From contig NZ_WPCC01000021.1 in the NCBI RefSeq assembly GCF_009741925.1, forward strand, positions 1 to 54,894: a stretch of DNA of 54,894 nt, read 5' to 3'. How positions within the stretch are numbered: position 1 is the stretch's first letter; the number at the start of each line of letters is the position of its first letter. This document shows positions 7,403 to 15,853 of the stretch, piece after piece. Under the pieces are notes generated by a model that ran no database searches, was not told the DNA's origin, and worked only from the letters and a program-made list of their open reading frames with translations. The stretch is from Natronomonas sp. CBA1123 (GTDB lineage: Archaea > Halobacteriota > Halobacteria > Halobacteriales > Haloarculaceae). Both the position numbers and the translations under genes were made by a program.

Positions 7403-7831
7403 TTAGTTCGCTTCGTACGTCGAGAGCGTGGACGAGGAGCCGCCACCTTCTGCCGTCCAGATAAGGCGGTACGTCCCGCTCGGAGAGGTCCCAGCAACAA
7501 CATCGCAAGTGTTCCCGGCAGTCACATCTGAACCGCCCCATGCGGTCCCAGTGTTACACGAATTTGCGGAGCTGCCGGTGGTTTCCAGGTTCGACGGAGT
7601 CACCGTGTCGCCACCCTCATGGGTTAGTTGGAGTTGCGGACTGGTCGAACTTTCATCCCAGTTCCACTGGGCGTTCGGACTCGTTTGTTGAACTTGGTCG
7701 CCCAGTCCGAGGACGAACGTCCCGATCACAGCGGCGAGGATGACGGTGATTGCCACCATTAGGATGACTCCGATAACGGGGGATACGGCCCGTTCCGAGT
7801 CATCAGCCGCCAATAATTTTTTGAACTCCAT
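7403..7831 (-). CDS. Type IV pilin (third of tandem cluster)
   Basis: The 142-residue protein has the haloarchaeal pilin N-terminus: a short charged leader, AVSPVIGVILMVAITVILAAVIG and a long hydrophobic helix, the signal cut by the PibD prepilin peptidase. The remainder is a small Thr/Ser-rich beta domain ending in AEGGGSSSTLSTYE, shared with the two pilins upstream. Surface pili in haloarchaea serve adhesion, and in this context might promote contact between cells. It is separated from the preceding pilin by two bases. Confidence 0.9.
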   Translation of the reverse strand: MEFKKLLAADDSERAVSPVIGVILMVAITVILAAVIGTFVLGLGDQVQQTSPNAQWNWDESSTSPQLQLTHEGGDTVTPSNLETTGSSANSCNTGTAWGGSDVTAGNTCDVVAGTSPSGTYRLIWTAEGGGSSSTLSTYEAN

Positions 7832-7833
7832 TG

Positions 7834-8304
7834 TTATTCGAACTCGTAGGTTGTCAACGTGGAAGACGAGCCACCGCCTTCAGCCTGCCACACTAATCGG
7901 ACTTCGTTACCGGAACCGTCACTAAGGCTGCTGTCGCCGCTAGTCAATGTGACTGAGTCTCCAGCCCCAATTTCACTTGGGAAGGCGTTCCCGCCCTTGA
8001 AGTTGGTGCCGGCGGTGACATCCGTAATGTCGCTGGTTAACGCGCTACCTGTGAATGATAAGGTGCTCGCTTGAACTGTGTCACCACTCTCGTGAGTAAT
8101 CGTTAGTTCATCTGCGTTCGATGTATTTTGCCAGTCCCATTGAGCGTTCGGACTCGTCTGTTGGACCTGATCGCCAAGCCCCAAGACGAACGTCCCAATG
8201 ACGGCGGCTAGGATAACGGTGATTGCCACCATTAGGATGACTCCAATAACTGGTGAAACGGCGCGATTCTCGTCGTCTGATGTAAATAGTTCTGTGAGTT
8301 TCAT
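7834..8304 (-). CDS. Type IV pilin (second of tandem cluster)
   Basis: A 156-residue paralog of its neighbours. The first ~45 residues are almost identical in all three (TSDDENRAVSPVIGV then the hydrophobic helix and LGLGDQVQQTSPNAQW), while the exposed middle differs. The start is set at ATG 8304, because the longer frame upstream overlaps the previous gene and encodes an unlikely leader. The conserved assembly helix with a divergent face fits a multi-pilin fibre or antigenic variation. Confidence 0.9.
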   Translation of the reverse strand: MKLTELFTSDDENRAVSPVIGVILMVAITVILAAVIGTFVLGLGDQVQQTSPNAQWDWQNTSNADELTITHESGDTVQASTLSFTGSALTSDITDVTAGTNFKGGNAFPSEIGAGDSVTLTSGDSSLSDGSGNEVRLVWQAEGGGSSSTLTTYEFE

Positions 8305-8308
8305 TGTT

Positions 8309-8812
8309 TTAGTTGATCTCGTAGGTGCTGAGCGTTGAGGAGGAGCCGCCACCTTCGGCGGACCAAATTAGTCGTGCAGTGTCACCGCTGACGTCATCAT
8401 CCAACCCGGCAGATGATACGCCGTCCTCACCATCGATCTCGCAGGAGACACCGGCGCTTGCTTCAGCCTCGCCCCACGTGCCATCGGTCCCGCCGCCGTT
8501 GCTATTACAGTGCGGACCGTTGATAATCGCTGAACCGCTCACTTCAAGGAGCGTAACATCGACGGTATCACCGCCTTCGTGAGTGATGGTGAGGGTGTCT
8601 GCAGAATCAGTGTTCGTTGTATCTGCGATAGATTGATCCCAGTTCCACTGGGCGTTCGGGCTCGTCTGCTGGACTTGGTCCCCCAGGCCGAGGACGAATG
8701 TCCCGATGACAGCCGCCAAGATGACGGTGATTGCAACCATAAGTATCACGCCTATGACGGGTGATACGGCACGATTCTCCTCGTCTGCTGTGAACAGTCG
8801 TTTCAGTTCCAT
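8309..8812 (-). CDS. Type IV pilin (first of tandem cluster)
   Basis: This 167-residue protein heads the three-pilin operon. It has the same leader and hydrophobic helix as its paralogs and an insert containing three Cys, so one disulfide is possible. ATG 8812 matches the start position in the paralogs. No pilus assembly ATPase (PilB) or PilC is seen in the window, so host assembly proteins would be needed. Confidence 0.9.
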   Translation of the reverse strand: MELKRLFTADEENRAVSPVIGVILMVAITVILAAVIGTFVLGLGDQVQQTSPNAQWNWDQSIADTTNTDSADTLTITHEGGDTVDVTLLEVSGSAIINGPHCNSNGGGTDGTWGEAEASAGVSCEIDGEDGVSSAGLDDDVSGDTARLIWSAEGGGSSSTLSTYEIN

Positions 8813-9191
8813 CGTTATGTGCAGCGCCACTCCTTGAACGGTAGTGTACGCTTATCGTATCCAATCAGAGCCATCTGTAATAAAGATGCAAGCCGACTCA
8901 GGCCGTGAGTTGGATGGGTAAAACCGCCGGCAGGCGAGCTATCGAGCAGTGCTTCCAAAAGTCACGGTGACGACCTCGGCGGCAGAGGCCGTAGGGCGTG
9001 ACGCTGCACAGCACCCGGTTGTGGGCGCACACCGACTTAGGGCATGGAATCTCCCCGCGGTGCATCCAGTTCTACTGCTGGTACACGCATAAAACACCCG
9101 GCCCGTTATCGCACAGTGACGATACGTCCAAAGCCCCGTCCCTATTTGCCGAGTGCGCGTGTGCGGTGGGCTATGGAGGTGACCAGGACAC
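8813..9191. other. Intergenic region without convincing gene
   Basis: This 379-base stretch separates the leftward pilins from the rightward module. A minus-strand TATA-like TTTATTACAG near 8878 may serve the pilin operon. GGAGGTGA at 9175-9182 is the ribosome site for the small gene at 9192. Open frames here look random in codon use. Confidence 0.45.
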
Positions 9192-9341
9192 GTGTCACGG
9201 AAGAAGCTCGACATCCCCGAGGGCCTACAGCAGTGGGTCGAGGAGACCTTCGGGGATGGCGCTGTCAGCGACGCAGAAGCGTACCGGATGGCGCTCATGT
9301 ACGCCCGGGAACGCTACCGCGCCGAGCATGGCGACGAGTGA
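9192..9341 (+). CDS. 49-residue small protein
   Basis: The GTG start is preceded by a strong GGAGGTGA ribosome site. The product begins with a basic strand-like piece (SRKKLDIPEGLQQWV) and continues as two helices, a pattern reminiscent of ribbon-helix-helix DNA-binding proteins. It stands alone ahead of the large module and could regulate it. The functional guess is weak; the gene itself is well supported. Confidence 0.6.
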   Translation: MSRKKLDIPEGLQQWVEETFGDGAVSDAEAYRMALMYARERYRAEHGDE

Positions 9342-9642
9342 GGCCGACGCCATTCAGTTGGTGGATATGCGAGCGCTTGAAACTGCCGTCGGTATTTAGG
9401 GGTTAGTTTGGGGTAGTTTTGGGGACAGTTGTGCAATACCTTTATACTCTTTCTGGCAGTTATATTGGGTAACGCGCGACGCGGGCGTGGTCCCAGCGGG
9501 GATACGGCAACCGACTGAAAACCGAGAGGCTGGCGGGGACTGCTGGCCGACAGCCGGTTGCTGAACACGCTCCGGTCGTGGTGTCCACACGCAGGCCGTC
9601 GCCGAGGTGTGGACGGAACAGTCCCATCTCTCACACTCATCC
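9342..9642 (+). promoter_or_regulatory. Promoter/leader region of the central module
   Basis: A G-rich, T-rich tract (ttaggggttagtttggggtagttttgggg) at about 9397-9425 is followed by two TATA-like words, tttatact at 9441 and ttatattg at 9460. The likely transcript begins near 9470, giving a leader of about 170 bases before the first ATG at 9643. The G-runs could form a quadruplex or act as a terminator for upstream transcription. Confidence 0.45.
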
Positions 9643-10191
9643 ATGTCCACGAACACCGACACCACAAGCGACAGCGACGCTTCGACGCCGCGACTTGGCA
9701 GCCGCGAGAACTTCTGGGGCGGAAGCGACGATCTCGACGCCGACCGCGGCGGGCATAGCGAGTGTCTCGGCACCGACCCGCCGGAACATATCGCCCAACA
9801 GCTTGTGTTGCACCTCGTTGACCCAGTGTGTAACGAAACAGGCCGCCCGCTATCGGAGCCTGTATTCAACCTCCCGAAACAGCAAGCCGTCAGTACGGCC
9901 GGTCACACTATCGAGTGCCTCCCGCATCGCCACCGACGACGCATCGAGGAGCACTCAGGTCGAATCAACTGGGGCGAGACGACTTCGACGGACATCCCGG
10001 AGTTCGAGTACGAGACTTACCGGCTCTGTGTCCATACGTATCTCGCCGAACGCGACTGTCGGTTGACAAGCGTCGACGAGTATCTCGAGTACGCCGAGCA
10101 GGTATGGCGCGACCCCCAATACGGGAGTAAGGACGCTCTCGTGCAGTTCATTCGGAAGATTCGGGAGTGGGAAGACGGCGCGGACAACTGA
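9643..10191 (+). CDS. Hypothetical soluble protein, first gene of central module
   Basis: About 182 residues with an acidic, low-complexity N-terminus and a helical C-terminal half (ECLPHRHRRRIEEHSG...SVDEYLEYAEQVWRD). No signal peptide or membrane segment. ATG 9643 is preferred to an earlier one because the preceding codons do not look coding. It lies 12 bases before the giant membrane protein gene. Function unknown. Confidence 0.68.
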   Translation: MSTNTDTTSDSDASTPRLGSRENFWGGSDDLDADRGGHSECLGTDPPEHIAQQLVLHLVDPVCNETGRPLSEPVFNLPKQQAVSTAGHTIECLPHRHRRRIEEHSGRINWGETTSTDIPEFEYETYRLCVHTYLAERDCRLTSVDEYLEYAEQVWRDPQYGSKDALVQFIRKIREWEDGADN

Positions 10192-10203
10192 GGTTCTTCA
10201 TTC

Positions 10204-13200
10204 ATGACACAGCAATCCACCGCCGATGAGCCGTGGCACCGCCGTCCGACCACCTACCGCCTGCTGGAAGCCGTCGCCCTCACGGGTAGTCTCGGCGCCG
10301 TCCTGACGACGTACCTCCTGCTCGGCGTCCATGCGACGGAGCTCAACCCGGCGTCGGCACTGCTCATCGAGCGCTTCGGGATCGAGGCCGTTGGGCTGGC
10401 CCGAATCGCCGTGGTTCTCGCAGCGTTCGCGGTGCTCGGCGGGCCGATTCGGCGCTGGCGACCGCTCTTCGCTGTTGCCCTCGCCTCGGGAACGGCGCTG
10501 TTGTATCTCGCCAACGGTGCGAACGACCTCCTCGTTCTCGCCCGGACGGGGTTGCCGGAGTCGTTCATCGTTGTTGACGTTGCAACGTTCGCCGCGGTCG
10601 TGGTCGGTGCGGCTGTCGTCGGTGCTGGCCGTCGCGAGATCGCTACTGGACTACGGGCAGCGCGTGGCCTGACGCCAGCGTGGTCGCCGTCGCCGCAGGC
10701 GACCGCCGCCGTCGCGTTCGCTGTGCTGTTGGTGGTGAGTGGTGTCGGGCCGTTCGCTGGGCTCGCTGGCCTCGCACCAACGGACCACGACGGACTGGCG
10801 AGCGCACAAACGAGTTGGACGAAATCCGCTGAATACACTGGCCATTCGACGGTAGTCAATTCGGTCACCACTGGCCCTGATGGCTACCTGTACTCTGGCG
10901 CAAGTTCGGGCGAGGTCCACAAGATTGACCCGTCGGATATGAGCCAAGTCGCTGTGTATTCGGGCCACGGCGACAGTTCAAACGCAGTTACAGTTGGGCC
11001 TGATGGATACGTGTATTCCGGGTCACAAGCGGGCGAGGTCCACAAGATCGATCCGTCGGATATGAGCCAAGTCGCTGTTTATACAGGACACCCCAAATCA
11101 GTCCAGTCGCTTGCCGTCGGTGCAAACGGATATGTGTATTCTGGCGGTGGTGGCCCGGACACAATCGACGGGGAGGTCCACAAGATTGACCCGTCGGATA
11201 TGAGTCAAGTTGGCATCTTCGCCGGGCACTCCAACACCGTTGAGAGTTTAGCATTCGATTCGAGTAATAACCTGTATTCAGGCGCGTTTGACGACGAGAT
11301 CCACAAAATCGATACGTCTGACATGACTGAAACCGGGACATACACCGGCCACTCGGGGGCAGTCATTTCGTTGACGGTGGGTGAAAACGGGAATCTGTAT
11401 TCTGCATCCAATGACAATGAAGTCCACAAGATTGACCTGTCGGATCTAAGCCAAGTAGACACCTACACTGGCCATTCAAACTCGGTGAAGTCAGTCGCCT
11501 TCAGTGCTGATGGATTTCTCTATTCTGGCGGTAATGATGACGAGGTTCACCGAGTCGACCCGGCGGATATGACGCAAGCAGATACCTACACCGGCCATTC
11601 TAATGACTTGAACACAATCGCGACAGACGACGAGGCATTCGTTTACTCTGGGACACATAACAACGTTATTCACAAGACTGACCCCGGCACCTCCGTCGGA
11701 CAGCCAATCACGGGCACCGTCACCGACAACGGCGGCAACCCTGTCGACGGCGCAACCGTCTCGACCGGCACGGGAGTCTCAACGACCACCGGCGCCGATG
11801 GCAGCTACTCGCTGACTGTCGAGAACACCGGCACGTACGATGTGACCGCCGAGACCGCCATCGACTCTGAAACCCAGACGGTCGACGTACCCGACGGCGG
11901 CATCACGGGCGTGAACTTCTCGCTCCAATCCGGCACCGTCGCCGGTGTCGTCGAGGATCAGAACGGCAACCCCGTCGCCGATGCGACGGTCACGACGTTG
12001 ACGTACAACACCGCGGACCCGAACGTCGACATCAACCTCGAAGAGCTCCGCGACATCGTCGAGAACCCACTACCGCCGCAGTGGGAGGAGTTTCAATCCC
12101 GCGAGGGTGTGACACCGACCGAGTTGACAACCGAGGGCACTGGGACAACCGCGGGTGGCGACCTCGTCTTCGCCGAACAGACCAGTGACACGCGGGTCCT
12201 GCTGCACACGCCCGACCAGTGGGAGCTTGAAGGCCAGCCTTGGCCGATGGACGGTGTCGTCAGCATCCCGACCGCCGAGTTGAATCCGCCGCGAGTCGCT
12301 GTCCCGGCTGATTCACGCCCCGTGTTCTCCTGTTGGAACACCGACCCCGGAACCATCGAGGACACGTTCGAGGACAACTTCGGCGGGCAACTCGACGGCG
12401 TCACCTACGACACGTGCGACTCGATTACGATTGAACGCCTCGGCCCAACCGGTAGCGTCGAGGAGACGACCGAAGTCACGCCGTCGCCCAGTATCCGCAT
12501 CCAGCAGGGCTGGGCGGCGATCTCGAACGGGTTCACCGTCGAGTACGAGACCGCACGACCGGACCTTGGCTCGGGTATCTACCGCGTCTACCCCAGCGAC
12601 GACCCGGACGCCGCGATGGTCTACGCCGTTGCGCCGAACGGCAACCCTGAGAAGATTGCGAACAACATCGTCAACGTCACGAACAACGAAATCGAGGCCA
12701 AGAACGACTACCTCCAAGAAATCAAAGACCAGCACGACGCCGGGAACATCGACATCAAGACCACGACGACGAACGACCGTGGTGAGTTCTCCTTCGAGAT
12801 CGACGAGACCGTCGTCGAGGAGGTCGAACTCCGAGCGGCCAAGAGCGGCACCGGGCTGGAGGCGCAACTCGCCAGCGGCGAACTGAATCGCCAGCAACTC
12901 GCTGCGGACTTCGAGGACACGGTCACCGGCGAGTTCAACACCTTCGACAAGTCGTCGGTGCGGTTCTCGGAGGCCGAAGTCGGAACCCAAGAGTTCGGCG
13001 ATGTGTGTCGCCAGATGGGCAGCGTCGCCGACGACCTCGGCGCCCCGTACACCGGCTCGGCGAGCACGGAAGTCCCGAACCCCGACGTGACCATCCAGGG
13101 CCAACGCGCCCCGATACCGGAGGGTGTCAGCCAGCCCGTTCGGGAGTGCGCCGTCCTCAATTACGCCCAACAGGCCCTGGAGGACCCCGGCAGCCTCCTG

Positions 13201-14676
13201 CCCGGCCTCGCCGGTGACATCGCCGACATGGCCCAAGCGGAACTCGAAGGCCACTACGAAAACATCCTCAACCTGCTGAAGGGCAACGAAGACCTCCAGT
13301 CGGTCGTCGAGGACGAACTCGGACGCGACCTCCCCGACGACCCCTCGGAACTCGACCGCGATGAAATCGAGACGGTCATCCGCGATGGGCTTGATGGCGT
13401 CGACAACCCGAGCGACGACATCAACGTGGGCGAACCCGACGACAGCCCCGTCCCCGACATCCCGGGTGGCGATGACGACAACGACGCCCCGACTGTCGAC
13501 GACCCAACCGAGGAAATCAGCGACCGCGTGAACGAAACGATCACACGCGAATGGCCGATCACCGGCGTCGACGACTGGGAGGAAGCCGGTCTCCTCATCC
13601 GCATCGACTACGCCGACGGCACCAGCGAGACGCTCTCTCGCGACAGCGAGTACGTCACGCTCGACGAGTCGGCGGTCGGGCCGGACACCGTCCGGCTCGA
13701 AGAGTTCCCGTTCGGCGAGGGCGACTCGGCGGTCGCGAACATCCGCCTCGATGTCTCCACGCCGCAGGGCATCGGCGGCGAAGAAACGCCGGTTCGGAAC
13801 CCGACGTTCGACGGCACCGTCCCGTCGCTGGACAGTATCCGGCTGTCCGACTCGGCGCCCGGACCCTCAGATGCCGTCACGGTCGGCGTGACGCCCGCCG
13901 AGTCCAGTCAGTTCGGCACACTGCAGACCGTGAACGTCACGGGGCCGCAGTGCAGCCGCTCCATCCAAGCGTCGGATGGTGACGCGACCTTCACGACCTG
14001 CGGCGCCGGCCCACACCGGGTTGCGGCGACGTTCACCAACGCCGACGGCGTCCAGTTCACCGAGGTCCTGAGCGTCAAGGCGGGCAACGCTGCCCAGGCG
14101 CGTGACCCGCTGATTCGTGGCGCCGCCGGCCCGACCGGCCGCTTCGCAGTGGCGGCGAACGGCCTCGAATCCGGTCGCATCGACGTGACCGCTGGTACGA
14201 GCGAGGTCATCCTCACCGGCATCGTCCCCGCGGACGTCGACATCCCGAACCGCGTGAAGGCCTCGACGACCGGCGTCGACGTGGCCCGCGGCGCCACCAC
14301 GACCGTCCGCATCCGGCAGGGCCCGAACGAGCAGACGATTCGCGACCGCATCGGCGTCGTACTGCACACGAGCGCGGTCGGGAACGAAAGCTTGCTCTGG
14401 CGGAACGGCCGCCCGATTCGGAACCCCGGCGACACCGCCTCCTCGTCAGTGGAACACTTCAACGATTCAACGGCTATAGATACATATTCATCAGACACGG
14501 CGACCGTCCGGGTAGAAGTTGACCGAGATCCATCCATCTTCCAAGAATTCCGACATTCCGTACAACTCAGATTCGCCGGAATCGATATCCCATTCCTCTC
14601 CACTTTCACCACGGTCGGCGCATCATCTTATGCCTCGATTTTGTACACCCATCTACCGAAATTAATCTGGTGGTGA
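10204..14676 (+). CDS. Giant membrane protein with seven-bladed beta-propeller
   Basis: A 1490-residue protein likely exposed on the cell or particle surface. The first ~190 residues hold four to five hydrophobic segments. Residues ~205-495 form seven repeats of the type YTGHS..V.S...GPDGYLYSG...GEVHKIDPSDMSQV, a seven-bladed WD40/YVTN-like propeller. Two carboxypeptidase-regulatory-like beta domains follow (ITGTVTDNGGNPVDGATV; VAGVVEDQNGNPVADATV), then a long helical/acidic region and Ig-like strands. The last ~70 residues are AT-richer, and the gene runs into an inserted HNH gene. A remnant of the probable old C-terminal membrane anchor survives at 15794-15853. I recall beta-propeller proteins on the vesicle-forming haloarchaeal plasmid pR1SE; homology is unverified. 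Confidence 0.85.
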   Translation: MTQQSTADEPWHRRPTTYRLLEAVALTGSLGAVLTTYLLLGVHATELNPASALLIERFGIEAVGLARIAVVLAAFAVLGGPIRRWRPLFAVALASGTALLYLANGANDLLVLARTGLPESFIVVDVATFAAVVVGAAVVGAGRREIATGLRAARGLTPAWSPSPQATAAVAFAVLLVVSGVGPFAGLAGLAPTDHDGLASAQTSWTKSAEYTGHSTVVNSVTTGPDGYLYSGASSGEVHKIDPSDMSQVAVYSGHGDSSNAVTVGPDGYVYSGSQAGEVHKIDPSDMSQVAVYTGHPKSVQSLAVGANGYVYSGGGGPDTIDGEVHKIDPSDMSQVGIFAGHSNTVESLAFDSSNNLYSGAFDDEIHKIDTSDMTETGTYTGHSGAVISLTVGENGNLYSASNDNEVHKIDLSDLSQVDTYTGHSNSVKSVAFSADGFLYSGGNDDEVHRVDPADMTQADTYTGHSNDLNTIATDDEAFVYSGTHNNVIHKTDPGTSVGQPITGTVTDNGGNPVDGATVSTGTGVSTTTGADGSYSLTVENTGTYDVTAETAIDSETQTVDVPDGGITGVNFSLQSGTVAGVVEDQNGNPVADATVTTLTYNTADPNVDINLEELRDIVENPLPPQWEEFQSREGVTPTELTTEGTGTTAGGDLVFAEQTSDTRVLLHTPDQWELEGQPWPMDGVVSIPTAELNPPRVAVPADSRPVFSCWNTDPGTIEDTFEDNFGGQLDGVTYDTCDSITIERLGPTGSVEETTEVTPSPSIRIQQGWAAISNGFTVEYETARPDLGSGIYRVYPSDDPDAAMVYAVAPNGNPEKIANNIVNVTNNEIEAKNDYLQEIKDQHDAGNIDIKTTTTNDRGEFSFEIDETVVEEVELRAAKSGTGLEAQLASGELNRQQLAADFEDTVTGEFNTFDKSSVRFSEAEVGTQEFGDVCRQMGSVADDLGAPYTGSASTEVPNPDVTIQGQRAPIPEGVSQPVRECAVLNYAQQALEDPGSLLPGLAGDIADMAQAELEGHYENILNLLKGNEDLQSVVEDELGRDLPDDPSELDRDEIETVIRDGLDGVDNPSDDINVGEPDDSPVPDIPGGDDDNDAPTVDDPTEEISDRVNETITREWPITGVDDWEEAGLLIRIDYADGTSETLSRDSEYVTLDESAVGPDTVRLEEFPFGEGDSAVANIRLDVSTPQGIGGEETPVRNPTFDGTVPSLDSIRLSDSAPGPSDAVTVGVTPAESSQFGTLQTVNVTGPQCSRSIQASDGDATFTTCGAGPHRVAATFTNADGVQFTEVLSVKAGNAAQARDPLIRGAAGPTGRFAVAANGLESGRIDVTAGTSEVILTGIVPADVDIPNRVKASTTGVDVARGATTTVRIRQGPNEQTIRDRIGVVLHTSAVGNESLLWRNGRPIRNPGDTASSSVEHFNDSTAIDTYSSDTATVRVEVDRDPSIFQEFRHSVQLRFAGIDIPFLSTFTTVGASSYASILYTHLPKLIWW

Positions 14677-14683
14677 TGTCGAT

Positions 14684-15730
14684 ATGGCTCAAAAAATCCC
14701 GCGAGATACGTTGATTGAAGCTCTCCGAGATCTTGCGGATGAGCTCGGTGAAACGCCCACCTCTGTCGAGATGGCTGACAAGGGAGAATACGCATATTCC
14801 ACCTACGGGAAACGGTTCGGGTCGTGGAGTGAGGCACTCCATGCAGCAGACCTTGACCCAACGACACCCCAACAACTAACGGTTGAGTGCGATACGTGCG
14901 GCACGGAGCTTGACCGCCCTCCATGCCGCGTGGAGAATACTGAACATCAATTTTGCTCGCAAGACTGCCAGTATTCCCATGACGCGATAGGTAATCCGGA
15001 GGCAGGCCGTGAACAGCAGTACTCTGATGAAGAATTACTCTCGGAGTTAGAATCGTTCGCCGAGGAACTCGGACGGACGCCAACAAGGCGAGAATTCAAG
15101 GAATATGCAAGCTACTCCGTTTCAACGCTCTCCCGGAGGTTTGGGACTTGGAATAGTACGCTTCGGAAAGTCGGTCTTGAACCGAACAACAAGGAACTCA
15201 GAACGGTTCAGTGTGCGAACTGCTCGTCCACTATCAGACGCCGCCCGGACATTCTTGAACAGACTGAACACAACTTCTGCGATCAAAAGTGCATGGACCA
15301 GTTCAATTCGTTTGAAACCAATTGTGCAAACTGTGGCCAATCTCTCCGAAGGCCGATGCACAAAGAGGGTTGCTTTGAGAGATACTTCTGCGATAATGAC
15401 TGTAAATCGGAGTGGCAGTCTGAGAACCTAATCGGTGAGTCAAGCCCTCTCTGGAAAGGCGGGCCAGCACAATATGGTAAGGGTTGGAATGAGGCGAAGA
15501 AACGGGAGGTCCGCAGCCGTGACGGTTACGAATGCCAGAGCTGTGGAATGGATCAAACAGAACACATCGATGTGTACGGTCGGAAATTAGACGTACATCA
15601 CATCGTCCCTGCTCGGCAGTTTGACACAGACGATGCTTCGAAAAATGATTCAGATAACCTCGTAACACTCTGCCAACGGTGTCACAGCGAATGGGAGGGC
15701 GTCCCCCTCCGCCCACAACTCGCTGATTAA
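14684..15730 (+). CDS. HNH homing-type endonuclease
   Basis: The 348-residue protein has two copies of a homing-endonuclease-associated helical repeat (about 6-55 and 112-162: ELGETPT...YGKRFGSWSEAL and ELGRTPT...RRFGTWNSTL), each followed by Cys-pair zinc fingers. A C-terminal HNH nuclease (about 280-340) shows CQSCG, LDVHHIVPAR, NLVTLCQRCH. It probably nicks or cuts a specific site and copies itself there. It is AT-richer than its neighbours and sits exactly at the 3' end of the giant gene, splitting it from its old tail: a transferred insertion. Confidence 0.92.
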   Translation: MAQKIPRDTLIEALRDLADELGETPTSVEMADKGEYAYSTYGKRFGSWSEALHAADLDPTTPQQLTVECDTCGTELDRPPCRVENTEHQFCSQDCQYSHDAIGNPEAGREQQYSDEELLSELESFAEELGRTPTRREFKEYASYSVSTLSRRFGTWNSTLRKVGLEPNNKELRTVQCANCSSTIRRRPDILEQTEHNFCDQKCMDQFNSFETNCANCGQSLRRPMHKEGCFERYFCDNDCKSEWQSENLIGESSPLWKGGPAQYGKGWNEAKKREVRSRDGYECQSCGMDQTEHIDVYGRKLDVHHIVPARQFDTDDASKNDSDNLVTLCQRCHSEWEGVPLRPQLAD

Positions 15731-15793
15731 CCTCAAACAATGATTCTCAAAAATTCATCCCACTTGGTGAGCTGCAGGACTAACGAACAATCC

Positions 15794-15853
15794 TACCTCC
15801 CCCTAGCACTGCTTGGCGGTGGCGTTGCGGCTGCACGGAGGGTCGAGCCATGA
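15794..15853 (+). pseudogene. Displaced C-terminal anchor of the giant membrane protein
   Basis: Reading from TAC at 15794, the frame encodes YLPLALLGGGVAAARRVEP and ends in TGA overlapping the next ATG (CCATGA). A hydrophobic helix followed by Arg-Arg is a typical C-terminal membrane anchor, and the overlap matches the tight packing of this module. It has no start of its own. It is best read as the old end of the gene at 10204, cut off by the HNH insertion. Confidence 0.62.

Noticed and set aside
8939-9298. Open frames on both strands between the pilins and the small gene at 9192
   Set aside because: Codon use looks random, Cys/Ser/Thr-rich, and no ribosome site or overlap supports them.
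14600-15800. Group I or II intron around the HNH gene
   Set aside because: No recognisable intron core was seen, the upstream gene ends with its own stop before the HNH gene, and the tail cannot be joined in frame at any clear repeat. A simple endonuclease insertion is the smaller claim.
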